Assembly: GCF_002813915.1 (NCBI RefSeq)
Contig: NZ_CP019335.1
Location: forward strand, 2,525,777-2,589,776
Direction: 5' to 3'
From: Tenacibaculum sp. SZ-18
GTDB taxonomy: Bacteria; Bacteroidota; Bacteroidia; Flavobacteriales; Flavobacteriaceae
Length of the DNA: 64,000 nucleotides
Shown here: positions 1 to 10,088 of the stretch, in pieces
Layout of the letters: each line of letters starts with the position of its first letter
How positions within the stretch are numbered: position 1 is the first letter of the stretch
The notes under the pieces: generated by a model
What the model was told of the DNA's origin: nothing
The model's database searches: none
The model's input: the letters and a program-made list of their open reading frames with translations, nothing else
Translations under genes and position numbers: made by a program

Positions 1-659
1 GCTTTCGCCATTGCTATTGGATTTTGTGAAACAGCAATGGCAGTATTAACCAAAACTGCATCCGCACCTAACTCAATAGCATGTGCGGCATGAGATGGAG
101 CACCGATTCCTGCATCTACAATAACTGGGACATTTGATTGTTCGATAATAATTTCTAAAAACTCTAATGTTTTTAAACCTTTATTACTTCCAATTGGAGC
201 TCCTAACGGCATTACACATTGCGTTCCTACTTCTTCTAGTCTTTTGCACAACACTGGATCTGCATGAATATATGGCATTACAACAAATCCTTTTTTCACT
301 AATTCCTCCGCTGCTTTCAGTGTTTCAATGGGATCAGGCAATAAGTACTTTGGATCAGGGTGGATTTCTAATTTTACCCAATTTGTTTCTAGTGCTTGTC
401 TTGAAAGTTCGGCTGCAAAAACTGCTTCTTTTGCATTTCTAACCCCAGAAGTATTTGGGAGTAAATTGATTCGATCATGATTTAAATGTGTTAATATATC
501 ATCATCTTCATTTTCTACATCTACTCTTTTTAAAGCAACAGTTACTAATTCACTTTCGCTTTCCAATATTGCATCTCGCATTAATTCAGAAGAACTAAAC
601 TTTCCTGTTCCTGTAAATAAGCGTGATGAAAATGTTTTGTCTGCTATTTTTAAACTCAT
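1..659 (-). CDS. thiG: Thiazole synthase ThiG (partial, C-terminus beyond left edge)
   Basis: ThiG is a cytoplasmic TIM-barrel enzyme that builds the thiazole phosphate half of thiamine from deoxyxylulose phosphate, dehydroglycine and the thiocarboxylate carried by ThiS. My translation starts [20 protein letters not shown] at 659 and stays open for 219 codons to the window edge. The family motifs are visible: NWVKLEI with the Schiff-base lysine at residue 96, [28 protein letters not shown] and the phosphate-binding [11 protein letters not shown]. The start lies 10 bp after the thiE stop, so it is the last visible gene of the thi operon. The missing part is only the C-terminal end (the family is about 255-260 residues). 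The identification is very secure. Confidence 0.97.
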   Translation of the reverse strand, partial: MSLKIADKTFSSRLFTGTGKFSSSELMRDAILESESELVTVALKRVDVENEDDDILTHLNHDRINLLPNTSGVRNAKEAVFAAELSRQALETNWVKLEIHPDPKYLLPDPIETLKAAEELVKKGFVVMPYIHADPVLCKRLEEVGTQCVMPLGAPIGSNKGLKTLEFLEIIIEQSNVPVIVDAGIGAPSHAAHAIELGADAVLVNTAIAVSQNPIAMAK

Positions 660-669
660 TTTATTCGTT

Positions 670-1278
670 TTAACTAGCTATTAATTCTTTAATTTCTTCC
701 ACTGGTTTATTCGATAAAATTCCAGAAATCGCAATTCCATTGACACCAGTTTTATATAATTCTTGAAAATCATTCTTCGTTATTCCTCCAATTGCATAAA
801 CCGGTAATTCAATTCCTTCCTTTCGTAATTGAGAAATAATCTGTTGATATCCTTCTAACCCTAAAATTGGACTTAATTTTTTCTTTGTGTTTGTAAATCT
901 AAAAGGACCTAAACCAATATAGTTTACCTTTTGAGTAGCTAAGAACCTACAATCTTCAATTGTGTTTGCGGTTCCGCCAATTATGGTTTCTTCACTTAAA
1001 ATAGCTCTAGCATCCAAAGGTTTCATATCTTCTTTTCCAATATGTAGTCCAAAAGAATTGACTGTTTTAGCTACTTCAACATTATCATTTATTATAAGTT
1101 GTGCATTATTCGAATCACATATTCTTTTTGCATCAACGGCTGTTTCGAGAAATATTTCTTGTTCTATATCTTTCATTCGTAATTGAACAAGCTTTACTCC
1201 AGATTCAAGTACATTTTTAATATTCTCTAAATGTTCTTTAGGAGAATTTCCTTGAGATATATAATAGATATTATCCAT
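670..1278 (-). CDS. thiE: Thiamine-phosphate synthase ThiE
   Basis: ThiE condenses HMP pyrophosphate with thiazole phosphate to give thiamine monophosphate in the cytoplasm. The 202-residue length is normal for a single-domain ThiE. Motifs in order: QLRMK at 32-36, IINDN at 62-66 (pyrophosphate/Mg region), the phosphate-binding GPFRFTNTK at 124-132 and the GGI turn at 164-166. Its start overlaps the 3' end of thiD by 8 bp, indicating translational coupling, and thiG follows after 10 bp. The operon also carries a second ThiE-like domain (the TenI/ankyrin fusion). Of the two, this protein keeps the canonical active-site motifs, so I assign it as the true synthase. Confidence 0.96.
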   Translation of the reverse strand: MDNIYYISQGNSPKEHLENIKNVLESGVKLVQLRMKDIEQEIFLETAVDAKRICDSNNAQLIINDNVEVAKTVNSFGLHIGKEDMKPLDARAILSEETIIGGTANTIEDCRFLATQKVNYIGLGPFRFTNTKKKLSPILGLEGYQQIISQLRKEGIELPVYAIGGITKNDFQELYKTGVNGIAISGILSNKPVEEIKELIAS

Positions 1279-2020
1279 GATAACCTAATAATATTTTATT
1301 TGAACTCAATACTTTTTCCACATAACGTTTTCCTTTAAAACAGGATTTCATCAAAGGATATTTTAACGTAATATAACTTGCAATTGCTGAAGATAATACA
1401 CAACCACTTCCATGTTTTTCATGATACTTTCCTTTCTTTGGATTGAATGAAAATTCTTTACCTTCTTTCGAAAACAAAAAGTCAACTCCCAATCTTTCTT
1501 CGTTATGTCCGCCTTTTAAGAAAACATTCGTTTTAGTCTGTATGTGGGATAATGTTTCTTCAACTGTTTTATTTGGATACAAACTTTGTATTTCCTTATA
1601 ATTTGGTGTCAATAAATAAATTTTAGAAAGTACCTCTTCGAAATCTTCTTCTGTAAAATCTTTGTGAAAAGTAAATCCTGAAGAAGTGTTTAAAACTGGA
1701 TCTAAAATGATTTTTGCAGCTGGATTGAATTGCACCAAAAAATCAATAATCTCAGATAAAATCTTCCAGTTTTCCACAATTCCAATTTTTACAACATCAA
1801 TTTTGAACTTTGTAAATAAAACTTCAATCTGTTTTTTTATAATGGATTTCGAAATCCAATGACAATCTTTAAACTCAATATCGTTTTGGATGGTATTGGC
1901 TGTACAAACTGCCAATCCATAACATTTTAAAGCCTCAAAGGTTTTTATGTCTGCCGTAAGACCCGCTCCATTTGATGGATCAAATCCTGCAATTGTTAAT
2001 ATGTAAGGTCTAGTTTTCAA
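1271..2020 (-). CDS. thiD: Hydroxymethylpyrimidine/phosphomethylpyrimidine kinase ThiD
   Basis: ThiD phosphorylates HMP and then HMP phosphate to the pyrophosphate used by ThiE. The 249-residue protein has the ribokinase-like fold signatures: AGFDPSNGAG near the N-terminus (11-20), LDPVL in the core, LTPNYKEI, and the anion-hole/catalytic HGSGC at 203-207. It overlaps the upstream TenI/ankyrin gene by 11 bp and thiE by 8 bp, so three consecutive genes appear translationally coupled. The cysteine of GSGC corresponds to the conserved catalytic cysteine of ThiD. Regulation is expected through the TPP riboswitch in front of thiS. No anomalies were seen. Confidence 0.96.
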   Translation of the reverse strand: MKTRPYILTIAGFDPSNGAGLTADIKTFEALKCYGLAVCTANTIQNDIEFKDCHWISKSIIKKQIEVLFTKFKIDVVKIGIVENWKILSEIIDFLVQFNPAAKIILDPVLNTSSGFTFHKDFTEEDFEEVLSKIYLLTPNYKEIQSLYPNKTVEETLSHIQTKTNVFLKGGHNEERLGVDFLFSKEGKEFSFNPKKGKYHEKHGSGCVLSSAIASYITLKYPLMKSCFKGKRYVEKVLSSNKILLGYHG

Positions 2021-3053
2021 TGTATAAGCTACTGATTAACTCTTGCTGTTTTTTTGTTCCGTATTTTTGTAATAAATCCTTAGAATCTTGAGTTAATAAT
2101 TCTTTTGAGGCTTTATTATCAACAATCCAATTAAGTAATTTTGTGCACTTCTTTTGAATAGTAGTATAAATCGCGGCATTAATAATCATTCCATCATTTA
2201 CATTAATATCAACTCCTTTTGAAATTGCATATTTTAGGCCTTCCAACTCGTTGTTATGAACGGCATAATAAACACCTTCATAATCACCATATGAAATATC
2301 TGCACCTAAAGAAATTAGATAGTCGGCAACTTCTTTTTTGCCATAAGCCACTGCATTGATTAAGGCATGATCTATATCAAGCTGAGTATACCTATCAGAT
2401 AACATTTCCTTTAGTTTCGTTAACTCTCCATCACCAGAAAAAAGTTCTAAATTAAAGTCTCGAACTTTATTACATTCCTTAGAAATTACTTTAAAACTTT
2501 CTATAATATCTTCAGAATTCCAAATGCCACCTAGAACACCTACTCCAGAATATCCTAGTTCATAAACTTTTTGAACAGTTTCAGCATTTACTCCTCCCAT
2601 TCCAATAATCGTTTTCCTAATATGATTTACATCAAATCCTTTTCCTTTATATCCTTTTTTAGAAATCGAAGAAAAAACTGGACTTAATAAATGATAATCA
2701 AAATGAATTTCACTTGCATTTAAGACTTCAGGGTCATGAAAAGAGCTACTTACTTTAAATCCAATTTTCTTATACGAATCAGTAAAATTTTTAAGATTAT
2801 CTCCAAGATCAATTCTAGGTTGTTCTTGAAGATGAATTCCTCTCAAATTAAACTCTTTACATAATTCATGATTTTCATGAATCATAATTCGATTATAAAA
2901 CTTTGGATTTATATCTTTCAATAAAACCCGGTATTGTTCAATATTAAAAGAAGGCTTTCTTAAATGCAACACTTCTAAACCTTTCGAAAAAAGTTGATTT
3001 AAAAGTGTTGATTCATTTTCTAATTCTTGTTCTGATGTAATTACTATTAACAT
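2010..3053 (-). CDS. TenI/ThiE-like domain fused to C-terminal ankyrin repeats
   Basis: Residues 1 to about 190 form a thiamine-phosphate-synthase-like barrel of the TenI type (LHLRKPSF near 29-36, IHLQEQ, LLSPVFSSISKKGYKGKGF at 122-140, IGMGGV at 150-155). TenI is known as a thiazole tautomerase that helps ThiG rather than a synthase. Residues about 205-345 are unlike ThiE and read as ankyrin-type repeats, for example HALINAVAYGKKEVADYLIS followed by LGADI, and YYAVHNNELEGLKYAISKG followed by VDINV. The ORF is continuous, lies between thiC (36 bp gap) and thiD (11 bp overlap), and shares the operon. TenI-like proteins in this operon position usually end near 200 residues, so the ankyrin tail is an unusual addition. 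The tautomerase role is inferred. The tail could mediate protein contacts, but its partner is unknown. Confidence 0.85.
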   Translation of the reverse strand: MLIVITSEQELENESTLLNQLFSKGLEVLHLRKPSFNIEQYRVLLKDINPKFYNRIMIHENHELCKEFNLRGIHLQEQPRIDLGDNLKNFTDSYKKIGFKVSSSFHDPEVLNASEIHFDYHLLSPVFSSISKKGYKGKGFDVNHIRKTIIGMGGVNAETVQKVYELGYSGVGVLGGIWNSEDIIESFKVISKECNKVRDFNLELFSGDGELTKLKEMLSDRYTQLDIDHALINAVAYGKKEVADYLISLGADISYGDYEGVYYAVHNNELEGLKYAISKGVDINVNDGMIINAAIYTTIQKKCTKLLNWIVDNKASKELLTQDSKDLLQKYGTKKQQELISSLYIEN

Positions 3054-3089
3054 GCGATTTTTTTGATTTATTGAGGTTTAGTTCAAATA

Positions 3090-4976
<1,887 letters not shown>

Positions 4977-5050
4977 TTATACGCAAGACTATACTTACGT
5001 ATTTATACTATTTAATTTTTGAATTAAGTTTGGATAGAAAACTAAATGAT

Positions 5051-5260
5051 TTATCCCCCCTGTGTAGATTTAATGATCAAGATATTGTCTTGATCGACCA
5101 GTTCACGTGTTTCCCAGTTTGGTTTGCTTATAACATCGTTATTAACGGCAACTGCAATTCCATTCGTTTGAATATTGAGCTGTCCTATGAGTTGATAAAC
5201 CGTAAGATTTTCTAAAAAAGTTTGTGTTTTGTCGTTTACTTGTATTGTTATCATTATCAA
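5051..5260 (-). CDS. thiS: Sulfur carrier protein ThiS
   Basis: ThiS is a small ubiquitin-like carrier whose C-terminal Gly-Gly is adenylated and thiocarboxylated to donate sulfur to ThiG. The 69-residue protein ends in TQGG, exactly at the stop, as required. It has the beta-grasp pattern: ITIQVND, an internal GIAVAVNNDVI strand, and a DNILIIKSTQGG tail. Two start codons are possible, at 5260 and two codons downstream at 5254. I use the first. It is the first gene of the thi operon, directly downstream of the TPP riboswitch. Confidence 0.93.
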   Translation of the reverse strand: MIMITIQVNDKTQTFLENLTVYQLIGQLNIQTNGIAVAVNNDVISKPNWETRELVDQDNILIIKSTQGG

Positions 5261-5330
5261 TAAGATTTAAAGTAAACTTTAGAAGAAAATATAAAAAACA
5301 TGATGTACGTAATTGCACAAAATATTCGAA

Positions 5331-5415
5331 AATTACTTTTCCCTACGTTGGTTTTAACCAAATCAGGTTCTAAGGATATTTCTCAAACTAGTTACCTAGC
5401 TACTCCTAAAGTTTT
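5331..5415 (-). promoter_or_regulatory. TPP (THI-box) riboswitch upstream of thiS
   Basis: On the minus strand the leader contains the invariant TPP aptamer blocks in order: AGGAGTAGC (P2, 5' side), TTTGAGAAATATCCT (the TGAGA core plus P2, 3' side), then ACCTGATTTGGTTAAAACC and AACGTAGGG (P4/P5 and the pyrophosphate-binding segment). P1 can form from ACTT with AAGT, and P2 from AGGAGTA with TATCCT. P3 is reduced to CTAG-GTAA-CTAG, only four pairs. The aptamer ends about 70 bp before the thiS start, so it should repress the thi operon when TPP is plentiful. I see no clear terminator between it and thiS, so control of translation initiation is more likely. Confidence 0.95.
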
Positions 5416-5421
5416 ATATAT

Positions 5422-5429
5422 CAAAGATA
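5422..5429 (-). promoter_or_regulatory. Putative -7 promoter element of the thi operon
   Basis: The minus strand reads TATCTTTG, matching the Bacteroidota -7 consensus TAnnTTTG, placed so that transcription would start right at the TPP aptamer. No good -33 TTG is visible because the upstream DNA is occupied by the terminator hairpin of the preceding gene. Confidence 0.45.
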
Positions 5430-5457
5430 AAAAAAAGAGCCTACTATGTAGACTCTT
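5429..5457 (-). terminator. Rho-independent terminator of the T9SS protein gene
   Basis: The minus strand forms AAGAGTCTAC-ATA-GTAGGCTCTT, a 10-position stem with one mismatch, followed by a run of T. It overlaps the stop region of the large secreted-protein gene and insulates it from the thi operon. Confidence 0.8.
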
Positions 5458-5462
5458 ATTAT

Positions 5463-8400
5463 TTATTTCTTAATAATTTTTTTGGCAACTGCTCCACGAT
5501 TAGTTATCAATCTTAAAAAATAGGTTCCTTTTGGAAGATCTCTTAAGTCAATTCTATGTTCAGAATCAAACTTATTTGATTTGAGTTTTTGACCTAGAGT
5601 TGTATATAGTTCAAATTCTTGCAACTCTACACTGCTGGTTGATATTACTAAAATATCTTTTACCGGATTAGGGCCAATTTTTAATTCTTTTAAAAGAACA
5701 TCACTTACACTTAATGTTTCAGACGTAGTAGCTACATTTGACTTAGATGAAATATAACTTGAACTTTGATTTCTCTTATTAAAAACTCCTCCACATGAGG
5801 TATTGCTTACCACTTCTATATAATATGCAACATCCTGTGAACTTACATTTAAGTCTGTATATGAATTTAAATTACTTGAAACTTCCGTTAATAATTCAAA
5901 CTCACCTCCGTTAATACTTCTGTGGATTCGATATGTATAAAATTCAAATCCTTCATAATCATTCCAAATCATATTCCAAGAAGTACCTATTCCTGGTGTA
6001 AGAACTAAATGGATAGTTTTGTGATGTGCACCTAGCTCTGTTTCTCCTCCACAATTATCAATTGCGGATATTTTATATAAACTAGCACTTTGCGCGGGAG
6101 ATGAACTTTCGTCAATATAATAATTTATATCGGCATTAACATAAGACAAAAGCTGATATTGCCCTGCAACTACCGTTTCCTTATAAACTGCAAATTGACT
6201 CAAATTTTCAGTGTAATAATCCCACATTATTTTATTTTTAAAAGAATCTTCATCAACTGTTACAACACATATCTCTGGTGAATTGATACTCTCTTTAACA
6301 TTTACATCAAAAACCTCTCCTCTTGAACAACTGTTATTATAAACTGTGTAACTGATATTTTTATTTCCTGAAGTATTCCATCTTAAAATATATGGACCTG
6401 CATCAGAACCTGAAATTACCTCGGCACCATCAAACGACCAATAAATATTTGTATAATTTTCACCTGTATATTCTATGTTATACAATTCACCTTTACAAAC
6501 TGTACTCTCTCCTTCAATACTAAGTGATGGTAATTGATTGAATTGAAGAATTTGAGTATAAGTTTGCGAGGTACATCCATTCTTTGAAACATTTAAAGAA
6601 ATTACCTTTTGTCCGAAATTATCATTCCAAGTAATTTCATATGGTCCTTTTCCTTCTCCCGATATAACTTCCGCTCCGTCAAAATCCCAATTAAAAGTTG
6701 AACCATCATCTCCATTACCATAATAATAAACATTTATTGTTCCTTCACCACAAATACTGTTATTACTTAGATAAAAATATGAATTTGGTGTTTGAGTCAC
6801 TGTAAGCGTCCTATCCATGTTTACAGAACATCCATTTTGAGTTACCTCTAAACTAACATTCTTTTCCCCTTGATTATACCATTGTATTTCATAAGGTCCG
6901 GCACCTGAACCAGAAATAACATATCCTCCATTAAAATTCCAATTATATATTGCATCATTCTGCGCATCACCTTCATAGGTAATCGTCGTAGTATCTCCTA
7001 CACAAACTTGTTCTATTAATTTTATTGAACCTGTTGGATTCGGATTATGATAAATTGTCCTTATAGTTTCTTCAGAAGTACAACCATTTTCAGATACTAT
7101 AAGTGATATATTTTTTTCTCCGTAAGATTCATTCCATGTAACCTCATATGGTCCAATACCGGTTCCAGAAACTATTGAAGCTCCATCAAAATTCCAACTA
7201 AAATTGGCAGATTCAGTAGCATTTCCATTATATGTAATCATAGCAGACTCACCTTGGCATACATTTTCACTCACTGAAAAATCCGCTAAAGGTTTATTAA
7301 TAATTTCTATGGTTTTAGTAGAAACTGAAGAACAGCCACCTGAAACAACCTCAAGAGTTATTTCCTTTTCACCAGAATGATTCCAAAACAATTCATAAGG
7401 ACCAGTTCCTTCTCCTGATACAACTGTGGCTCCATTAAAATTCCAATTCAATGTATTTTCAGTACTCTCTTCTCCAAGATACTCAATATTTACCGTATTC
7501 CTTGCGCATATAGAAGCAGTACTTATTGAAAACTGCGCATTAATTTCATCCATAAAAATAACTTCTAGATTTTCACTCAAATAATTATTTTCAGTAGATA
7601 TAATTCTAATAAAATAAGTTTTATTGAATTCAATAGTATCATTAACAGGCACAGAAAAACCTTCATTAGCCGAGGTAATTCTTGCTAATTCCAATGGCAT
7701 ATCAAAAGATCCGTTAACATCAGACATTTGTAAAACAAATTCATTGTTTATGAATTCGTAATTAGAACTAAAACTTAAATTTAAATTATCACCATGACAA
7801 ATTTCTGCAGAACTTAATACAACAGAGTCTATAACTCTCTGAGCATTTTCACTAAAAACACTTTCATTACCTTCTATATAGTCATTTGAACCATCTGCTT
7901 CTGTTGAGTAAGACTTAACAACAATTATTGAATTAATTGAAATTTCGTCTGTTAAATAGGTAGATACGTCACTTACATCTGCTAGCAACTGAAAATCTTC
8001 AGTTGTATTTGTTTTATAATAAACTTTGTAGCCAGCTACATTATTAGACATGCTTGCATCCCATGAAACTAAAACTCCTCCATTTGTTAAACCTTTAAAT
8101 ACATTATTTGGAGCTTCTACTGGAGCAGAACTAGTTGGAGATATTAAAAAATTTGAATAATTAACTATACCATAATTTATATTATCTAATCCATCGGTAA
8201 TTTTATCTGCAATTACTGATTCATTATCAGTTCCCCAATAATTCTGGGTTGCATCGATATTGGCGTTAAAATTATTTTGAAAATTACTCTCTTGTATACC
8301 AATAAGATTATTATTTTTAAATGTGAAATTATAAGTGTTTTTCTTGTTAATCTTGTCTGCTTTAGGTGAAGTGTAATCAAAACTACTGTTTAATACGATT

Positions 8401-9362
8401 CCCGTATTATAATTACTAAACGTACAATTTTGAATACTACTTGTAAAATCCTTATTTAAAATTTTTAGTGCTTTTCCCGAGTTATTTCCTTTAAATATAA
8501 CATTCGAAAAATTAACATTTCTTGATTTTATGTGATAATCCTGAAGTTGATTAGGACTTTCTAAAAGTGAATTACTAACAACTAATTCTCCAGATTGCAG
8601 ATTAAATGATGTTTTTGAAACCAATGAATTATTAATTGTAACAGAATAATAATTATTGTAATCTTCAAAATTAGAATTAACTATTTCACAAGAATCAATA
8701 TTAAAGTTTGCTCCACAACATCCAATTCTAAAATTAGCTTCTTCAACTTTTGAATTAGTCAAAAATATTCCATCATTATAAGAATCAGAATTTAGCACAC
8801 CTCCTTTTATGTTACACTGATTTATTTCAATTTCCTCACTTCTTGGATAAAACCCTTTTATTGTTGCATTTAAAATATTACAGTTTGACAATCTCAGTTT
8901 AGCTGATGTGGAATATCCCTTAGTTCGGGCATAGGTACCACTATTAAAATCTGATGAATTCACTAATAAGGTTCCTGAATTCTTTATTGGATCTTGATTG
9001 TGTTCACCTTCATCAGCCAATTGAATGCCAGAACCATCTGAGAAAACAACGTTATCTAATGTTGAATTACTTAAGTTAGAATCTTTAAATATCAATCTTG
9101 TATTCTTAAAAACAACTTTCTCATTACTTTTCCCTTCAATTTTAATTATACCTTTTATAAGTAAATCAAAATTCCCTGAAACTTCCACTCCAGATTCTAC
9201 TGTTAAAGTAACACCATCAAAGACTCCCAATGTACCTGTTAAATTATAGGGAGAACCTGCTTTCGTCCAAATTGTGTTAGACGTTAAAGTACCACTAACA
9301 GTGGTTTGTGCGTGCATAAAGAATACATGCATTAATAATAAAAAGAGTATTTTTCTTTTCAT
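5463..9362 (-). CDS. T9SS-secreted adhesin-like protein: beta-helix-like region, Fn3, five PKD-like repeats
   Basis: This is a 1299-residue exported protein. A signal peptide (MKRKILFLLLMHVFFMHAQ) is followed by a region of short strand/turn units rich in Asn (about 20-410, including NYWGTDN at 374-380), consistent with a right-handed beta-helix. A fibronectin III-like segment follows (about 415-500). Five PKD-like repeats of about 84 residues occupy 607-1025, each with a NW-F-G core and SGxGxGPYE (cores near 649, 732, 817, 900, 984). Two more Fn3-like segments and a type A T9SS C-terminal sorting domain end the protein (about 1226-1299, with IGPNPVKD, LGQKL and LPKGTYFLRL). It would cross the outer membrane through T9SS and be surface-anchored or released. 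No catalytic domain is recognisable, so adhesion or a structural role is inferred. It is monocistronic with its own promoter and terminator. Confidence 0.88.
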   Translation of the reverse strand: MKRKILFLLLMHVFFMHAQTTVSGTLTSNTIWTKAGSPYNLTGTLGVFDGVTLTVESGVEVSGNFDLLIKGIIKIEGKSNEKVVFKNTRLIFKDSNLSNSTLDNVVFSDGSGIQLADEGEHNQDPIKNSGTLLVNSSDFNSGTYARTKGYSTSAKLRLSNCNILNATIKGFYPRSEEIEINQCNIKGGVLNSDSYNDGIFLTNSKVEEANFRIGCCGANFNIDSCEIVNSNFEDYNNYYSVTINNSLVSKTSFNLQSGELVVSNSLLESPNQLQDYHIKSRNVNFSNVIFKGNNSGKALKILNKDFTSSIQNCTFSNYNTGIVLNSSFDYTSPKADKINKKNTYNFTFKNNNLIGIQESNFQNNFNANIDATQNYWGTDNESVIADKITDGLDNINYGIVNYSNFLISPTSSAPVEAPNNVFKGLTNGGVLVSWDASMSNNVAGYKVYYKTNTTEDFQLLADVSDVSTYLTDEISINSIIVVKSYSTEADGSNDYIEGNESVFSENAQRVIDSVVLSSAEICHGDNLNLSFSSNYEFINNEFVLQMSDVNGSFDMPLELARITSANEGFSVPVNDTIEFNKTYFIRIISTENNYLSENLEVIFMDEINAQFSISTASICARNTVNIEYLGEESTENTLNWNFNGATVVSGEGTGPYELFWNHSGEKEITLEVVSGGCSSVSTKTIEIINKPLADFSVSENVCQGESAMITYNGNATESANFSWNFDGASIVSGTGIGPYEVTWNESYGEKNISLIVSENGCTSEETIRTIYHNPNPTGSIKLIEQVCVGDTTTITYEGDAQNDAIYNWNFNGGYVISGSGAGPYEIQWYNQGEKNVSLEVTQNGCSVNMDRTLTVTQTPNSYFYLSNNSICGEGTINVYYYGNGDDGSTFNWDFDGAEVISGEGKGPYEITWNDNFGQKVISLNVSKNGCTSQTYTQILQFNQLPSLSIEGESTVCKGELYNIEYTGENYTNIYWSFDGAEVISGSDAGPYILRWNTSGNKNISYTVYNNSCSRGEVFDVNVKESINSPEICVVTVDEDSFKNKIMWDYYTENLSQFAVYKETVVAGQYQLLSYVNADINYYIDESSSPAQSASLYKISAIDNCGGETELGAHHKTIHLVLTPGIGTSWNMIWNDYEGFEFYTYRIHRSINGGEFELLTEVSSNLNSYTDLNVSSQDVAYYIEVVSNTSCGGVFNKRNQSSSYISSKSNVATTSETLSVSDVLLKELKIGPNPVKDILVISTSSVELQEFELYTTLGQKLKSNKFDSEHRIDLRDLPKGTYFLRLITNRGAVAKKIIKK
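6288..7544 (-). repeat. Five tandem PKD-like protein repeats
   Basis: The segment encodes residues 607-1025 of the T9SS protein. Five units of 83-85 residues each carry a C-x-G/A motif, an aromatic core (WNFDGA or a variant), V/I-SG-x-G-x-GPYE, and a closing NGC or equivalent cysteine. The cysteines recur once near the start and once near the end of each unit, so one disulfide per repeat is plausible. The units have diverged at DNA level, so this is not a recent expansion. Confidence 0.85.
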
Positions 9363-9479
9363 ATAGATTATAAATTAAATTAATAATAACTTTATATGTA
9401 AAAAAGTTTACACTAAAGTCTTTTTTAAACAATATTTAAAAGGAAAAAAACATAGCATTTTTCACTTTTCTTTTCATTG

Positions 9480-9509
9480 CAAATATATACGTTTAAGGTA
9501 AATAAACAA
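9480..9509 (-). promoter_or_regulatory. Promoter of the T9SS protein gene (TTG-N19-TATATTTG)
   Basis: On the minus strand TTG (9509-9507) is followed after exactly 19 nt by TATATTTG (9487-9480), a full match to the Bacteroidota -33/-7 consensus. It predicts a 5' leader of about 110 nt. The -7 box continues as TTTGCA, as in the ribosomal promoters of this window. Confidence 0.75.
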
Positions 9510-9640
9510 TTAATTTCCTATATATAAATCCGCTTTTTCTATTTGCTATTCCATTATTTAAAGCACTACCATAACTCAATGAAAACTAGTGAAATTTAAG
9601 TTTAGAAATATTCCTAGAAGAAATAAATAAATTTCCGCTC

Positions 9641-9672
9641 TTGACTCAAAAAAAAACACTTAAGTATGTTTT
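9641..9672 (+). promoter_or_regulatory. Possible promoter of the small-protein/cystatin pair
   Basis: TTG at 9641 is followed after 21 nt by TATGTTTT at 9665-9672, one mismatch from TAnnTTTG. Transcription would begin near 9678-9682, downstream of the ATG at 9666 and upstream of those at 9726 and 9759. Confidence 0.35.
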
Positions 9673-9758
9673 TAGCGCTCTCGTTACATTTACTTAAATA
9701 TCAATTATTTATTGAATTAATTTTAATGTCTAATAACCAACCACCCAAAAATAAAATT

Positions 9759-9992
9759 ATGGCTTACAATGTTCAAAATTTCACTTATGATGGACCTGGA
9801 GACAGTGTTTGTTATGGTAAACAAGACAATCATAATCATCAGCAAGCAAACCAATTCACAGTAGATATCACGGCCTACTTAACAGCTCAAGGCTGTACTC
9901 ATATTCATGCCGGTGCATTTCGTTCAAATCAACCTGAACCAGCTAATGGCAAAGAGTTTAAGTGGAATGGAGCTAATTGGGTAAAAGCCTAA
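9759..9992 (+). CDS. Small uncharacterised protein upstream of a cystatin
   Basis: This is a 77-residue protein (from MAYNVQNFTYDGPGD) that I do not recognise. It has two cysteines (VCYGK and QGCTH), a His/Asn/Gln-rich stretch (DNHNHQQANQ), and a C-terminal GKEFKWNGANWVKA. No convincing signal peptide or membrane segment is visible. The start is ambiguous: 9759 has an A-rich upstream region, 9726 would add MSNNQPPKNKI, and 9666 would add a hydrophobic but promoter-overlapping stretch. It lies 96 bp upstream of the cystatin gene on the same strand with no terminator between, so the two are probably co-transcribed and may act together. No function is assigned. Confidence 0.65.
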   Translation: MAYNVQNFTYDGPGDSVCYGKQDNHNHQQANQFTVDITAYLTAQGCTHIHAGAFRSNQPEPANGKEFKWNGANWVKA

Positions 9993-10088
9993 TTATTCAT
10001 AAAAATAGCTTTTCTATAGAGTTAATTATAGAGGCGATAAGCCGAAAAGCCTTACGAGTAGGCAAAACTTAACTTAAACCTTATTATC
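9993..10088 (+). other. Intergenic segment with several short hairpins
   Basis: Between the two small genes the transcript could fold into short consecutive stems: ATAG-CTTTT-CTAT, CTATA with TATAG, GGC-GATAA-GCC and GCCT-TACGAGT-AGGC. There is no T-run, so it is not a standard terminator. It could be a processing site, a structured leader of the cystatin gene, or chance. It does not fit any riboswitch I know. Confidence 0.3.

Larger units (their letters stand above)
9363..9758. other. Divergent intergenic region, about 395 bp
   Basis: This AT-rich stretch separates the T9SS gene (leftward) from the small-protein pair (rightward). It holds a strong leftward promoter match at 9480-9509 and a weaker rightward one at 9641-9672. 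I see no RNA gene, repeat or additional ORF in it. An ATG at 9666 opens the frame of the next gene but lies inside the presumed -7 element. Confidence 0.6.

Noticed and set aside
9666..9758. Upstream start at 9666 for the small protein before the cystatin
   Set aside because: The ATG lies in the presumed -7 promoter element. The added hydrophobic stretch looks like translated AT-rich leader and is followed by no signal-peptidase site.
10040..10075. Possible hammerhead-type ribozyme (CCGAAAAGCC near paired segments)
   Set aside because: The required CTGATGA core upstream is missing, so the ribozyme core cannot form.
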